From: an uncultured Lentisphaerota bacterium
GTDB lineage: Bacteria > Verrucomicrobiota > Kiritimatiellia > RFP12 > UBA1067
NCBI GenBank assembly: GCA_900320225.1
Contig: ONRL01000024.1
Span: forward strand, 1-46,106
Direction of reading: 5' to 3'
DNA length: 46,106 nucleotides
In this document: piece after piece, positions 16,281 through 24,517 of the stretch
Numbering within the stretch: position 1 is the stretch's first letter
How the letters are laid out: every line of letters starts with the position of its first letter
Program-made: the position numbers and the translations under genes
Notes under the pieces: generated by a model
What the model was told of the DNA's origin: nothing
The model's database searches: none
What the model saw: only the letters and a program-made list of their open reading frames with translations

Positions 16281-17609
16281 ATGAAGAAAGAAGCGAAGAA
16301 GTACGTTGACGGTTACAAGGCGTTCCTCGCCGAGGCGAAGACGGAGCGGCGCGCGTACGCCGAGGCCGTGCGCCTGCTGGAGAAGGCTGGCTTCCGCGAG
16401 CTGAAAGGCGCCAAGCGCCTCAAGGCGGGCGACAAGGTGTGGCGCGGCTACCACGGGAAGACCCTCTTCGCCGCCGTCGTCGGCCGCGCGGGGACGTCCG
16501 CCGGCGTGCGCGTGGTGGGCGGCCACACGGACGCGCCGCGTCTCGACCTCAAGCCGAAGCCGATCTACGAGAAGGGCGGCATCACCTACTTCGACACCCA
16601 CATCTACGGCGGCATCAAGAAGTACCAGTGGCTCGTGCTGCCCCTCGCGCTCTACGGGACCGTCGCGAAGAAGGACGGCACGCGCGTGGACGTCGCGGTC
16701 GGCGACGCGCCCGGCGACCCCGCGTTCATGATCTCCGACATCCTGCCCCACTTCGGCAAGGAGCAGCTTGAGAAGAAGGTGAAGGACGCCGTGGCGGCCG
16801 AGGACATGGACGTGATCGCCGGCCTCGGCAAGATTGAGGATGTCCTCAAGAAGAAGTTCGGCGTGGAGAAGGACGACCTCCTGAGCGCCGAGCTCGAGAT
16901 CGTCCCAGCCGGCGCCCCGCGCGACGTGGGTCTCGACCGCGCGCTCGTGGCCGCCTACGGACACGACGACCGCGTGTGCGCGTACGCGGGCCTCGCCGCG
17001 CTGGTCGACGTGGCGCGCGCGAAGGCCGCGCCCGCGCGCACCTGCGCCGTGGTGCTCTGCGACAAGGAGGAGATCGGCAGCGTGGGCGCAAGCGGCATGG
17101 AGAGTTCGTTCTTCGAAAACTCCGTGGCGGAACTCCTCGACCGCGAGGGCGGCGGCGCGCGCGACATCGACGTGCGCCGCGCGCTCGAGGCGTCGCAGAT
17201 GCTCAGCGCGGACGTCTGCGCCGCGAGCGACCCGCATTTCCCCGACGCCGACTCCGTCGGCAACGAGGCGCACCTCGGCAAGGGCCCCTGCATCATCAAG
17301 TACACCGGTCCCGCCACGAAGAGCGGCGCAAGCGACGCGCGCGCGGAGTTCATCGCCGCGCTCCGGCGTGTCCTCGACGACGCGGGCGTCACGTGGCAGA
17401 TGGGCGAGCTCGGGCGCGCCGAGAAGGGCGGCGGCGGCACGATCGCGAAGTTCATGGCGCGCTTCGGCATGGACGTGGTCGACTTCGGCACGCCCCTCCT
17501 GAACATGCACGCGCCGTGGGAACTGGCTTCCGCGGAGGACTGCTGGAACACGAACCGCGCCTACCACGCCTTCTTCACGGCCTCCGCCGCGGCACTGAAG
17601 GTCGATTGA
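16281..17609 (+). CDS. M18-family aspartyl aminopeptidase
   Basis: The 442-aa product is a dizinc aminopeptidase of the M18 (DAP/LAP4) family, which removes N-terminal acidic or neutral residues and forms large tetrahedral complexes in the cytoplasm. Visible metal and catalytic motifs are GGHTDAPRL near residue 75, HDDRV near 230, DKEEIGS near 260 and NMHAPWE near 412. No signal peptide is present. The start ATG 16281 follows GAGGAAAG by 7 nt; the frame is open further upstream but without family character. Likely in one transcript with the Gfo/Idh gene. Confidence 0.92.
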   Translation: MKKEAKKYVDGYKAFLAEAKTERRAYAEAVRLLEKAGFRELKGAKRLKAGDKVWRGYHGKTLFAAVVGRAGTSAGVRVVGGHTDAPRLDLKPKPIYEKGGITYFDTHIYGGIKKYQWLVLPLALYGTVAKKDGTRVDVAVGDAPGDPAFMISDILPHFGKEQLEKKVKDAVAAEDMDVIAGLGKIEDVLKKKFGVEKDDLLSAELEIVPAGAPRDVGLDRALVAAYGHDDRVCAYAGLAALVDVARAKAAPARTCAVVLCDKEEIGSVGASGMESSFFENSVAELLDREGGGARDIDVRRALEASQMLSADVCAASDPHFPDADSVGNEAHLGKGPCIIKYTGPATKSGASDARAEFIAALRRVLDDAGVTWQMGELGRAEKGGGGTIAKFMARFGMDVVDFGTPLLNMHAPWELASAEDCWNTNRAYHAFFTASAAALKVD

Positions 17610-17650
17610 ACCGTTTTCAACAATCAACAACCCCAAAGAGGAGATACGGA

Positions 17651-18283
17651 ATGAAGAAAATACTGATCGTTTTCGCAGCGGCGCTTGCCGTGCTCGCGGT
17701 GGAAGCCCAGGGACAGCGCCGTCCGTCCGGCGCCGGTCCCGCGCAACAGCCGCGCGGCCAGATGGCACGGCCGTCGGGCAGGGGCGGCGACAGGGGACCG
17801 CGTGCGCGCCACAACGGTGAAGGTGGACAGCTCAGCAAGCAAGATCAGCGACTGATTGAGGACATCGAATCCGCTGGGTCGTCGCAGGAACTCCGTCGCT
17901 ACCTGCAGGCCGCGATTTCCTCGCGTTCCGAAGATGTGCGCATGGCCATGGTGAATGCGCTTGAAAGCGAGGAGGGGAAACGTTCGCTGGCCGATCTTGC
18001 CTATTTCATCGCCGATCCAAGCGAAGATGTGGCAGAAGCCGCGTTCTCGGCTTGGACGATGGCCTTGTCGGATGTTCGCGGTGACCGGCGCGTCCGTGCG
18101 ATTCTCGAGGCGGCCCAGATTCTGCAAGGGCATTCAAACGGTCAGTGGCAGGGACATGGTTATGGTGCATCGCGTGTTCCCATGACTGCACCTGGCGCAG
18201 TTCCGCCTTCGGCCGGTCCCATGGCGATGCCCGGCGCGGTTCCGCTGCAGCCCGTGCCCGTCGCGCCGATGGGCGTGAGGTAA
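17651..18283 (+). CDS. Small secreted protein with a HEAT-like helical core
   Basis: The 210-aa product starts with a signal peptide (MKKILIVFAAALAVLAVEAQG). Residues about 25-60 are rich in Pro, Gly, Arg and Gln and probably disordered. Residues about 63-150 form paired helices (SQELRRYLQAAISSRSEDVRMAMVNAL split over two pairs) with the spacing of HEAT repeats, used for protein binding. The end (about 160-210) is Pro/Met/Ala-rich and low complexity (PGAVPPSAGPMAMPGAVP). GAGGAG is 8 nt before the ATG. No enzyme motif is seen and no family name is offered. It lies 41 nt after the peptidase and 24 nt before cmk. Confidence 0.75.
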   Translation: MKKILIVFAAALAVLAVEAQGQRRPSGAGPAQQPRGQMARPSGRGGDRGPRARHNGEGGQLSKQDQRLIEDIESAGSSQELRRYLQAAISSRSEDVRMAMVNALESEEGKRSLADLAYFIADPSEDVAEAAFSAWTMALSDVRGDRRVRAILEAAQILQGHSNGQWQGHGYGASRVPMTAPGAVPPSAGPMAMPGAVPLQPVPVAPMGVR

Positions 18284-18307
18284 TCCGTCGGTACAGGGAG
18301 AACGGCC

Positions 18308-18982
18308 ATGGACAGACGTGTGATCGCCATCGACGGCCCCAGCGGCGCAGGCAAGAGTTCCGTCTCGAAGCGGGTGGGGAAGGAACTGGGGTTTCTTCAC
18401 GTGGACTCCGGCGCGCTCTATCGCATCATGACATGGCAATGCCTCGTGCGCGGCGTGGACACGTCTGATCCTGCCGCCGTCGCCGCCTGCGCGGCGGCGG
18501 TGGAGGTGGAGTGCCGCCCCGAGAACGGCGCCATCGCCTACTACGTGGGCGGCGAGCCGCCCGGTGACCGCATCCGCACGCCGGAGATCAACGCGCACGC
18601 CTCGCCCGTCGCCACGGTCAAGGAGGTGCGCGACCGCATCACGGCGCTCCTGCGCGGCATGACGCAGTACGGCGACCTCGTGGTGGAGGGCCGCGACATC
18701 ACGACGGCGGTGTTTCCCGATTCGCCCGCCCGCTTCTACCTCACCGCCTCCGCCGAGGCGCGCGCGGCGCGCCGCCAGAAGGAGGAGGTGGAGAAGGGAA
18801 TCGCGAACCAGTCGGCCGAGGCCGTGAAGGCCTCGCTCCTCGCGCGCGACGCGATTGACTCGACGCGCAAGTATGCGCCGCTCAAAAAGGCGGACGGCGC
18901 GCTGGAGATCGACTCCACGAACCTCACGCTCGACCAGGTGGTCGAGACCGTCCTCAACGCCCTGCCGGAGGGCTGGCGATGA
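18308..18982 (+). CDS. cmk: Cytidylate kinase
   Basis: Cmk phosphorylates CMP and dCMP with ATP in pyrimidine nucleotide recycling. The 224-aa protein has the P-loop GPSGAGKSS at residues 10-18, the CMP-binding VDSGALYR segment near 31-38, a conserved VEGRDITT near 125-132 (Arg/Asp contact the base) and the lid arginines in LLARDAIDSTRKYAPL. Length is normal. AGGGAGAA is about 8 nt before the ATG. Its TGA overlaps the next gene's ATG (ATGA). Confidence 0.95.
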   Translation: MDRRVIAIDGPSGAGKSSVSKRVGKELGFLHVDSGALYRIMTWQCLVRGVDTSDPAAVAACAAAVEVECRPENGAIAYYVGGEPPGDRIRTPEINAHASPVATVKEVRDRITALLRGMTQYGDLVVEGRDITTAVFPDSPARFYLTASAEARAARRQKEEVEKGIANQSAEAVKASLLARDAIDSTRKYAPLKKADGALEIDSTNLTLDQVVETVLNALPEGWR

Positions 18983-21016
18983 GGGCGCGCGCATGGGCGT
19001 GCGCGGCGGTTACGTCCCTGATGGCCGCCGTGTATGGGGATGGGGCGATTTTCAAGGGTGGGCTGTGGAAGGAGATCACGTACGACAAGCCGTCGAAGGC
19101 GCCGGTCTTCTTCAGCGGCGTGAGCCGCAGCGAGAATGCCTGCGCGCCCGACTACTGCATCTACCTCGACTTATGGTACGACGACGGCCAGCCCGAATGG
19201 GGCGTGCGCGCGGACTGGACGCAGGGGACGCACGGGTGGGAGCGGACGGCCGGCGCGTTCGTGCCGAAGAAGCCGATCAAGAAGATCCAGATGTTCGTGT
19301 TCCTGCGCAAGGGGACGGGGAAGGCCGAGTTCAAGGACCTTGTGCTTGAACGCCGCGAGGGGAACGGCGACGTGCTGGGCGCCACGCGCATGACGGACGC
19401 GCCGTATTCGGCCAGCGACCAGCTCACGCTTAAGCTCTTCATCGGGCGCAAGGTCGTCACGAAGATCGTCGACGTGCCGGGCCCCGCGAGCCCCGTGGCG
19501 AGTCCGCTGCGTCCGGACGAGGTGGCCGTGTGGCCGTGCGACTCGATGCGCCGCGTGACGCCGCTCATGTTCCCGTCCGCCGCCGACCGCGCCGCGAAGA
19601 CCGTCTCGCTGGAGCTCGCGCGCCGCGAGCGCGAGAGCTTCCAGATTCAGATATCGACCGGCACCGGCGTCGAGTGGAAGGCGGGCGGCGTGAAACTGCC
19701 CGTCCTCCGCAACGCGAAGGGCGAGGCGCTGAAGGGCGCGTTCACGTGGCAGCGCGTGGGCTACGTGGCGCGCGAGCCGGGCTACTTCAAGCATCCCGAC
19801 GGCGTGCCGCAGATGGAAAAGTGGCTGCCCGATCCGCTCCTGCCGCCCGCGCCGTACCGCGTGCGCGCCGGCGCCACGCAGGGACTGTGGTTCACGGTCC
19901 ACGCCGCGCCCGACGCCGCGCCGGGCGAGTACGCGGGCGACGTGACGCTCACCGAGGCGGGGCATCCGCAGGCGACCGTGCGCGTGACCGTGCGCGTGCG
20001 CGGCTTCGCGCAGCCGGAGACGTTCGGCATGCCCACGGCGTTCTGCGTGATGGACGGCTTCACGCGCCACCAGTCCGGACGACATCTCGCGCACCTCCCC
20101 GCCGCCGATCGCCGACCTCCTCCACGCCCGCGCGCGCGGGATGAACCGCTTCAACATCCTCAACATCGTGCCGCCGCCGAAGGACCCGCGCGCGCTCTGG
20201 GTGTGCTACACGCCGCCGGCCGCCACTGAGGATCCCGCGTTCTATCCGGCGTTCAAGGCGCGGCTTGATCCGTATGTGGCCGAGCTGCGCAAGCATGGGC
20301 TCCAGAAATTCGCCTACCTCTACGGCTTCGACGAGCGGCAGAAGGAATACTACAAGGGCATCGACGACCTCTGGCGCAAGCTGAAGGCGGATTTCCCCGA
20401 CATCCCCGTGATGACGACGGCGATGATGTACCGCGACATGGCGAAGAACCCCACGAACCCGCCGCCGTACACGCTCACGACGGACTGGTACTGTCCGCTC
20501 ACGAGCGTCTACAAGCCCGAACTCTCGGAGAAGCTCCGCCAGCAGGGCAAGCAGGTGTGGTGGTACACGTGCTGCGGCCCCACGTACCCCTACGCGAACA
20601 TGGCCTCGCTCGAATATCCGTGGATCGAGGGGCGCATCCTCGGCTGGATGACGCACCTCTACCGTGCGGACGGATTCCTCTTCTGGCACGTCAACTACTG
20701 GCACGGCAACCCGTGTCTCGACGAGTCCGACACGTTCTTCCCGGACTGGCACACGTACAGCGGCCTGCACATGCCGGGCGACGGCATCTTCCTCTACCCC
20801 GGCAAGGATCACGTCCTGCCTTCAATCCGCCTCGCGCAGGTGCGTGACGGCGTGGAGGACTATGAATGGCTCCAGCTCGCAGCGGCGAAGGCTGGCGCGG
20901 CGAAGGCCGACGCCGAGAGCCGCACGCTGATCGAATCGATGACGAAGTACACGCGTGACCCGGCGGCGCTCCGCGCCGCCCGCACGCGCCTCGCCGCTCT
21001 CATCGACCGCAAATGA
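18979..21016 (+). CDS. Exported DUF4091 (glycoside-hydrolase-like) protein, frame broken
   Basis: A signal peptide (MRARAWACAAVTSLMAAVYG) is followed by a carbohydrate-binding-like beta region (about residues 20-170), a linker, a second beta domain (FTVHAAPDAAPGEYAGDVTL) and a barrel ending in the DUF4091 region (VRDGVEDYEWLQL near the C-terminus). DUF4091 proteins are putative glycan-active enzymes. Joined length is about 679 aa. The reading frame changes at about 20071-20081: the upstream frame ends in FTRHQSG, while the downstream frame reads SPDDIS and continues normally to 21016. One surplus base in CACCAG would explain it, giving FTRHSPDDIS. Either a real frameshift or a sequence error. 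The start overlaps the cmk stop. Confidence 0.8.
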
Positions 21017-21020
21017 TTCG

Positions 21021-21923
21021 TCAGACGACGGCGAGCATCGCCTCGATCGCGCGGCGGGCGCGCGTGGCGATGTCCTCCGGCACGGTGACGCGCGTCTCGA
21101 GGTTGGCGAGGGAGTCGCGCACCTTGTCGAGCGTGGTCTTCTTCATGTTGGGGCACACGAGTTCGGCGGCGGGGTAGAAGTTCTTGCCGGGGTTCTCCTT
21201 GCGCAGGCGGTGGAGGATGCCGAGCTCGGTGCCGACGATGAACTCCGTGTCAGAAGATCTGCGCGCGTAGGCGCACATGCCGCCGGTGGAGAGGCGCTGG
21301 TCGGCGGCGTCGCGCACTTCGCGCGTGCACTCCGGGTGGACCATCACGGTGGCGCCCGGGTGCGCGGCGCGCGCGTCGGCGATCTGCTTGGCGGTGAGGC
21401 GTGCGTGCGTGGGGCAGTAGCCGGGCCAGAGGACGTACTTCACGCCGAACTTGTCGGCGATGTGCGAGCCGAGGTGCTGGTCGGGCACGAACAGGATCTC
21501 GCGGTCCTTCGGGAACTGCGCCATCACCTTCTCGGCGTTGCCCGAGGTGACGCAGATGTCGCACTCGGCCTTCACCTCGGCGGTGGAGTTCACGTAGCAG
21601 ACGGCGGCGGCGCCGGGGTGCTGCGCCTTGAGCGCGCGGAGCTGCTCGCCCGTGATCATGTCCGCCATCGGGCAGCCGGCCGTGGGGTCGGGGATGAGCA
21701 CGGTCTTGCGGGGATTGAGGATGGCGGCGGTTTCGGCCATGAAGTAGACGCCGCAGAACACGATCACGTCCGCCTCGACCGTGGCGGCCTTGCGCGCGAG
21801 CTCGAGCGAGTCGCCCGTGAAGTCTGCGATGTCCTGCACCTCGTCGCGCTCGTAGTTGTGCGCGAGGATGACGGCGTTGCGGGCTTTCTTCAGCTCCGCG
21901 ATCTGTTCGGCTAGGTTGTCCAT
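21021..21923 (-). CDS. nadA: Quinolinate synthase NadA
   Basis: NadA condenses iminoaspartate with dihydroxyacetone phosphate to quinolinate, using a [4Fe-4S] cluster. The 300-aa product has AHNYERDEVQD near residue 21, the cluster cysteines at the family spacing (C84 in GCPMAD, C170 in GYCPTH, C257 in VCPNM), and MVHPECTREV near 194. Length is that of the short bacterial/archaeal form. It is read from a leaderless promoter with a heptamer array immediately upstream. Its 3' end faces the DUF4091 gene 4 nt away. nadB and nadC are not in the window. Confidence 0.95.
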   Translation of the reverse strand: MDNLAEQIAELKKARNAVILAHNYERDEVQDIADFTGDSLELARKAATVEADVIVFCGVYFMAETAAILNPRKTVLIPDPTAGCPMADMITGEQLRALKAQHPGAAAVCYVNSTAEVKAECDICVTSGNAEKVMAQFPKDREILFVPDQHLGSHIADKFGVKYVLWPGYCPTHARLTAKQIADARAAHPGATVMVHPECTREVRDAADQRLSTGGMCAYARRSSDTEFIVGTELGILHRLRKENPGKNFYPAAELVCPNMKKTTLDKVRDSLANLETRVTVPEDIATRARRAIEAMLAVV

Positions 21924-21930
21924 GGCGCGT

Positions 21931-21936
21931 ATTATA
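21931..21936 (-). promoter_or_regulatory. -10 box of nadA (leaderless)
   Basis: TATAAT on the minus strand, a perfect consensus, ends 7 nt before the nadA ATG. The -35 position falls at the edge of the heptamer array and does not match TTGACA. Confidence 0.7.
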
Positions 21937-21949
21937 CCACAGTTTGAGT

Positions 21950-22019
21950 TTAGTGCTTAGTGCATAGTGCATGGTGCGTAGTGCATGGTGCTTAGTGCTT
22001 AGTGCATGGTGCTGAGTGG
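21950..22019. repeat. Nine-unit heptanucleotide array
   Basis: Consecutive 7-bp units from 21950 to 22012 are TTAGTGC or ATAGTGC/ATGGTGC/GTAGTGC, followed by one decayed unit to 22019. Read on the nadA strand this is GCACTAA repeated, ending 13 bp before the nadA -10 box. The same heptamer, same orientation relative to transcription, lies before the promoter at 14872. Confidence 0.9.
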
Positions 22020-22059
22020 TTAGGGTTACTGGTTTTAAGAAATTGGTTTGATTTCTGTG

Positions 22060-22088
22060 TTTACTATCAGGCGGAATTTTCGTATCAT
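22060..22088 (+). promoter_or_regulatory. Promoter of thiM
   Basis: TTTACT (22060-22065) and TATCAT (22083-22088) are separated by 17 bp. TTGGAGG at 22104-22110 gives a ribosome site 5 nt before ATG 22116. Confidence 0.55.
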
Positions 22089-22115
22089 ATCGCCGTCGAC
22101 AGATTGGAGGTTGAC

Positions 22116-23027
22116 ATGAACAAGAACGAAGAAATTGTACAGGATGATGATTTCTCCCCAGATGAGCTGATCATCCGCAAGAAGAAGACGCCCGAGCAGC
22201 GCACGGGCGTAACGGCGGAGTCCGTCTTGAAGACGGCGGCCGATGCGCTGGAGGCGCTGCGCGCGAAGAACCCCTTGGTCGAATGCATCACGAGTCTCGC
22301 GGGCGCGTCGCAGGCCGCGAACGCGCTGTTCGCCGCCGGCGCGTCGCCGATGGTGGTGGAGGACATGGGCGAGGCTACGGGCCTCGCGCGCACGGCGGAC
22401 GGCTTGCTCGTCAACATGGGCACGGTGACGAAGGCGCAGACGGACGCGATGCGCGCGGCCGTGTCGCACGCGAACAGCGCGGCGCGTCCGTGGGTGCTCG
22501 TGCCGTCGGGCATCGGCGCGCTGCCGCTGCGCACGTTCGCCACGAAGGAGCTCATGCGCCGCTTCCCCGCGGTGATCCGCGGCAACGGGTCGGAGATCAT
22601 GTTCCTCGCGGGCGCGCCCACGGGCGGGCGCGGCAGCGAGTCGCTCATCCCGAGCGAGGACGCCGTGCAGGGCGCGCAGCGCCTCGCGGGCGTGACGCAC
22701 GCGGCGGTGCTCGTGGCGGGTGCGACGGACTACGTGGCCGCCGAGGGCGCGCCCGTGGTGGCCGTGCTGCACGCGGCGCGTCCGCGCTTCGCGGGCGAAG
22801 GCTGCATCCAGGGCGCGCTCTGCGCCGCGTTCCTCGGCGCGCTCGGCACGCGTGCGCGCTGGGAGGCGGCGCTCGCCGCGTCCATCGTGATGGCCGTCGC
22901 AACGGAGAAGGCGCTGAAGGCCGCAAAGGGACCGGGATCGTTTTCGATCGTGCTCGTGGACGCGCTGGCCGCGCTCACGCCGGCCGAGGTGCTGAAGCTC
23001 GGCAAGGTCAAGGTCGCGAAGGACTAA
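22116..23027 (+). CDS. thiM: Hydroxyethylthiazole kinase ThiM
   Basis: ThiM phosphorylates hydroxyethylthiazole in thiamine salvage. In the 303-aa product the core begins near residue 45 with ALRAKNPLVECITS and continues with NALFAAGASPMVV; GNGSEIM and the catalytic-region GEGCIQGA are present. The first 40 residues (acidic, then RKKKTPEQR) are an extension not usual in the family. Start chosen from TTGGAGG 5 nt upstream. The family's usual N after CIT is replaced by S, so substrate preference may differ. It ends convergently with apbE: both stop codons are read from the same CTAA. Confidence 0.88.
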   Translation: MNKNEEIVQDDDFSPDELIIRKKKTPEQRTGVTAESVLKTAADALEALRAKNPLVECITSLAGASQAANALFAAGASPMVVEDMGEATGLARTADGLLVNMGTVTKAQTDAMRAAVSHANSAARPWVLVPSGIGALPLRTFATKELMRRFPAVIRGNGSEIMFLAGAPTGGRGSESLIPSEDAVQGAQRLAGVTHAAVLVAGATDYVAAEGAPVVAVLHAARPRFAGEGCIQGALCAAFLGALGTRARWEAALAASIVMAVATEKALKAAKGPGSFSIVLVDALAALTPAEVLKLGKVKVAKD

Positions 23028-23986
23028 CGCACGGCGCGGACCGGGAAGGCGGCGTCGGTGAGACGCGCGGCCAACTCCGGCGTCGCCAGGATTTCGGGAT
23101 TCGCCGGGGAATCCGGAATCCAGAGCGCCTGTGCGGCGCCGTACGCTTCCGCATGTTCACGCAGGAAGCGCGCGCCTTCTTTGGGCCCCAGCACGAACAG
23201 CGTGGTGGAGAGTCCGTCCGCAAGCGTCGCGCCGAGCGCGGGGGGCGTGACCACCGTGACGCCGGCGATGCCCGTGACGGGTTCGCCGGTGCGTCCGTCG
23301 AGGATGTGCGAGTAGCGCACGCCGTCGCGTTCGACGAACCGCTCGTAGTTGCCGCTCGTCGCCACGGACTCGCCCTCCGCGAGCGTGACCACGGCCGCGT
23401 AGCCGTCGCCGAACGGGTTGCGCACGCCCGTGCGCCAGGTGCCGCGCACGGCGCGGAGGTTGCCGCCGAGGTCCACGAGCAGGCCCGCGAAGGGGATGTT
23501 CTGCGGAAGGGCGCGGCAGGCGGCGTCCACGGCGAAGCCCTTGGCGATCGCGCCGAGGTCGAAGTCGCAGAAGTGCTGTCCGTGGCTGAAGCCGAGTTCG
23601 CGCAGCCGTGCGCCCACGCGCGGGTTGAAGGCGTTGCCGGACGCCGCGGCGAGGTCGAGCGCCGCCTGGTAGCAGGGACGCGTCTCCGGGGAGGCGCGGT
23701 CAAAGGCGTTCGTTTCGCCCGCGCGCGCGAGGCGGCAGAGCTCCGAATCGGGGTCCCAGGCGGAAAGCAGGCCCTCCAGCCGCGCGTAGGTGCGCTGCAC
23801 CGATTCGCGGACGGCGTCCTGCGCAACGGCGTCCTCGCCGCGGAACGTGAGGCCGGCGACCGTGCCCATCACGGGCCATTCGACGCGCCGCGGCGCGGGC
23901 CGCGCGCTGGAGCGCGCGAGCAGGATCGGCACGCCCACGGCGAGCGCGGCGATGAGGACGTAGGCGATGAGGCGATGTGTGCGCAT
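23024..23986 (-). CDS. apbE: FAD:protein FMN transferase ApbE
   Basis: ApbE attaches FMN to threonines of exported flavoproteins such as Rnf and Nqr subunits. The 320-aa protein has an N-terminal hydrophobic anchor or signal (LIAYVLIAALAVGVPILLA, residues 7-25), then MGTVAGLTF, LSAWDPDSEL, the FAD-binding DLGAIAKGFAVD near 143-154 and SHILDGRTGEPV near 227-238 with the metal-binding region after it. It acts outside the membrane. It is transcribed from a leaderless promoter. No Rnf or Nqr genes are visible nearby. Confidence 0.93.
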   Translation of the reverse strand: MRTHRLIAYVLIAALAVGVPILLARSSARPAPRRVEWPVMGTVAGLTFRGEDAVAQDAVRESVQRTYARLEGLLSAWDPDSELCRLARAGETNAFDRASPETRPCYQAALDLAAASGNAFNPRVGARLRELGFSHGQHFCDFDLGAIAKGFAVDAACRALPQNIPFAGLLVDLGGNLRAVRGTWRTGVRNPFGDGYAAVVTLAEGESVATSGNYERFVERDGVRYSHILDGRTGEPVTGIAGVTVVTPPALGATLADGLSTTLFVLGPKEGARFLREHAEAYGAAQALWIPDSPANPEILATPELAARLTDAAFPVRAVR

Positions 23987-23993
23987 GGCGCAT

Positions 23994-23999
23994 ATTATA
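23994..23999 (-). promoter_or_regulatory. -10 box of apbE (leaderless)
   Basis: TATAAT on the minus strand ends 7 nt before the ATG at 23986. No Shine-Dalgarno and no clear -35. Confidence 0.65.
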
Positions 24000-24036
24000 C
24001 CATACTTGCCGCCGGATTTTTTTTGAAGTTTACCCC

Positions 24037-24065
24037 TTGCGCGCGGGGCGGAGAAGTGCTATACT
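24037..24065 (+). promoter_or_regulatory. Promoter of the tRNA/infA unit
   Basis: TTGCGC (24037-24042) and TATACT (24060-24065) are 17 bp apart, 19 bp before the first tRNA. The same TTGCGC/TTGCGT -35 is found before 27093 and 36382. Confidence 0.7.
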
Positions 24066-24084
24066 ACACGCCGTTTTCCGATGA

Positions 24085-24161
24085 GGGCCTGTAGCTCAAC
24101 TGGATAGAGCATCAGACTACGAATCTGAGGGTTGTAGGTTCGACTCCTGTCAGGCCCGCCA
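24085..24161 (+). tRNA. tRNA-Arg (anticodon ACG)
   Basis: The acceptor arms GGGCCTG (24085-24091) and CAGGCCC (24151-24157) pair fully; the anticodon loop reads CT-ACG-AA at 24117-24123 region within CAGA...TCTG stem; the T-arm has GGTTCGACTCC. The CCA end is encoded (24159-24161). ACG is presumably edited to ICG to read CGN codons. It lies 17 bp before the initiator tRNA in what appears to be one transcript. Confidence 0.95.
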
Positions 24162-24178
24162 TTCGGAGGACGCCAGAT

Positions 24179-24255
<77 letters not shown>

Positions 24256-24264
24256 ATTTACAAT

Positions 24265-24510
24265 ATGGCAAAAGACGACGATAAGGCAATAGAGGTCACG
24301 GGAACCGTAACAAAGGTTCTCCCGGCCACTATGTACAAGGTCCAGTTGGACAACGGGCACGAAGTGCTCGCCCACATCTCCGGCAAGATGCGGAAGTTTT
24401 TCATTAAAATCGCGATTGGCGACAAGGTGACGGTCGAAATCTCCCCGTACGACCTTGGCAAGGGGCGCATCACCTATCGCCACAAGGAGCCGCCGCGCCC
24501 GCAGGCCTGA
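24265..24510 (+). CDS. infA: Translation initiation factor IF-1
   Basis: IF-1 binds the ribosomal A site during initiation. The 81-aa product is an OB-fold with [18 protein letters not shown] at residues 8-25, [13 protein letters not shown] at 31-43 and [18 protein letters not shown] at 50-67, the family pattern, plus a short tail. ATG lies 9 nt after the CCA of the initiator tRNA and has no Shine-Dalgarno. If the tRNA 3' end is cut normally, the infA message would have a leader of only 9 nt. The next gene follows 7 nt after its stop. Confidence 0.95.
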   Translation: MAKDDDKAIEVTGTVTKVLPATMYKVQLDNGHEVLAHISGKMRKFFIKIAIGDKVTVEISPYDLGKGRITYRHKEPPRPQA

Positions 24511-24517
24511 GGGGCCC

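Noticed and set aside
21950-22019. CRISPR-like array
   Set aside because: Units are 7 bp with no spacers and no cas genes are present; it is a simple tandem repeat.
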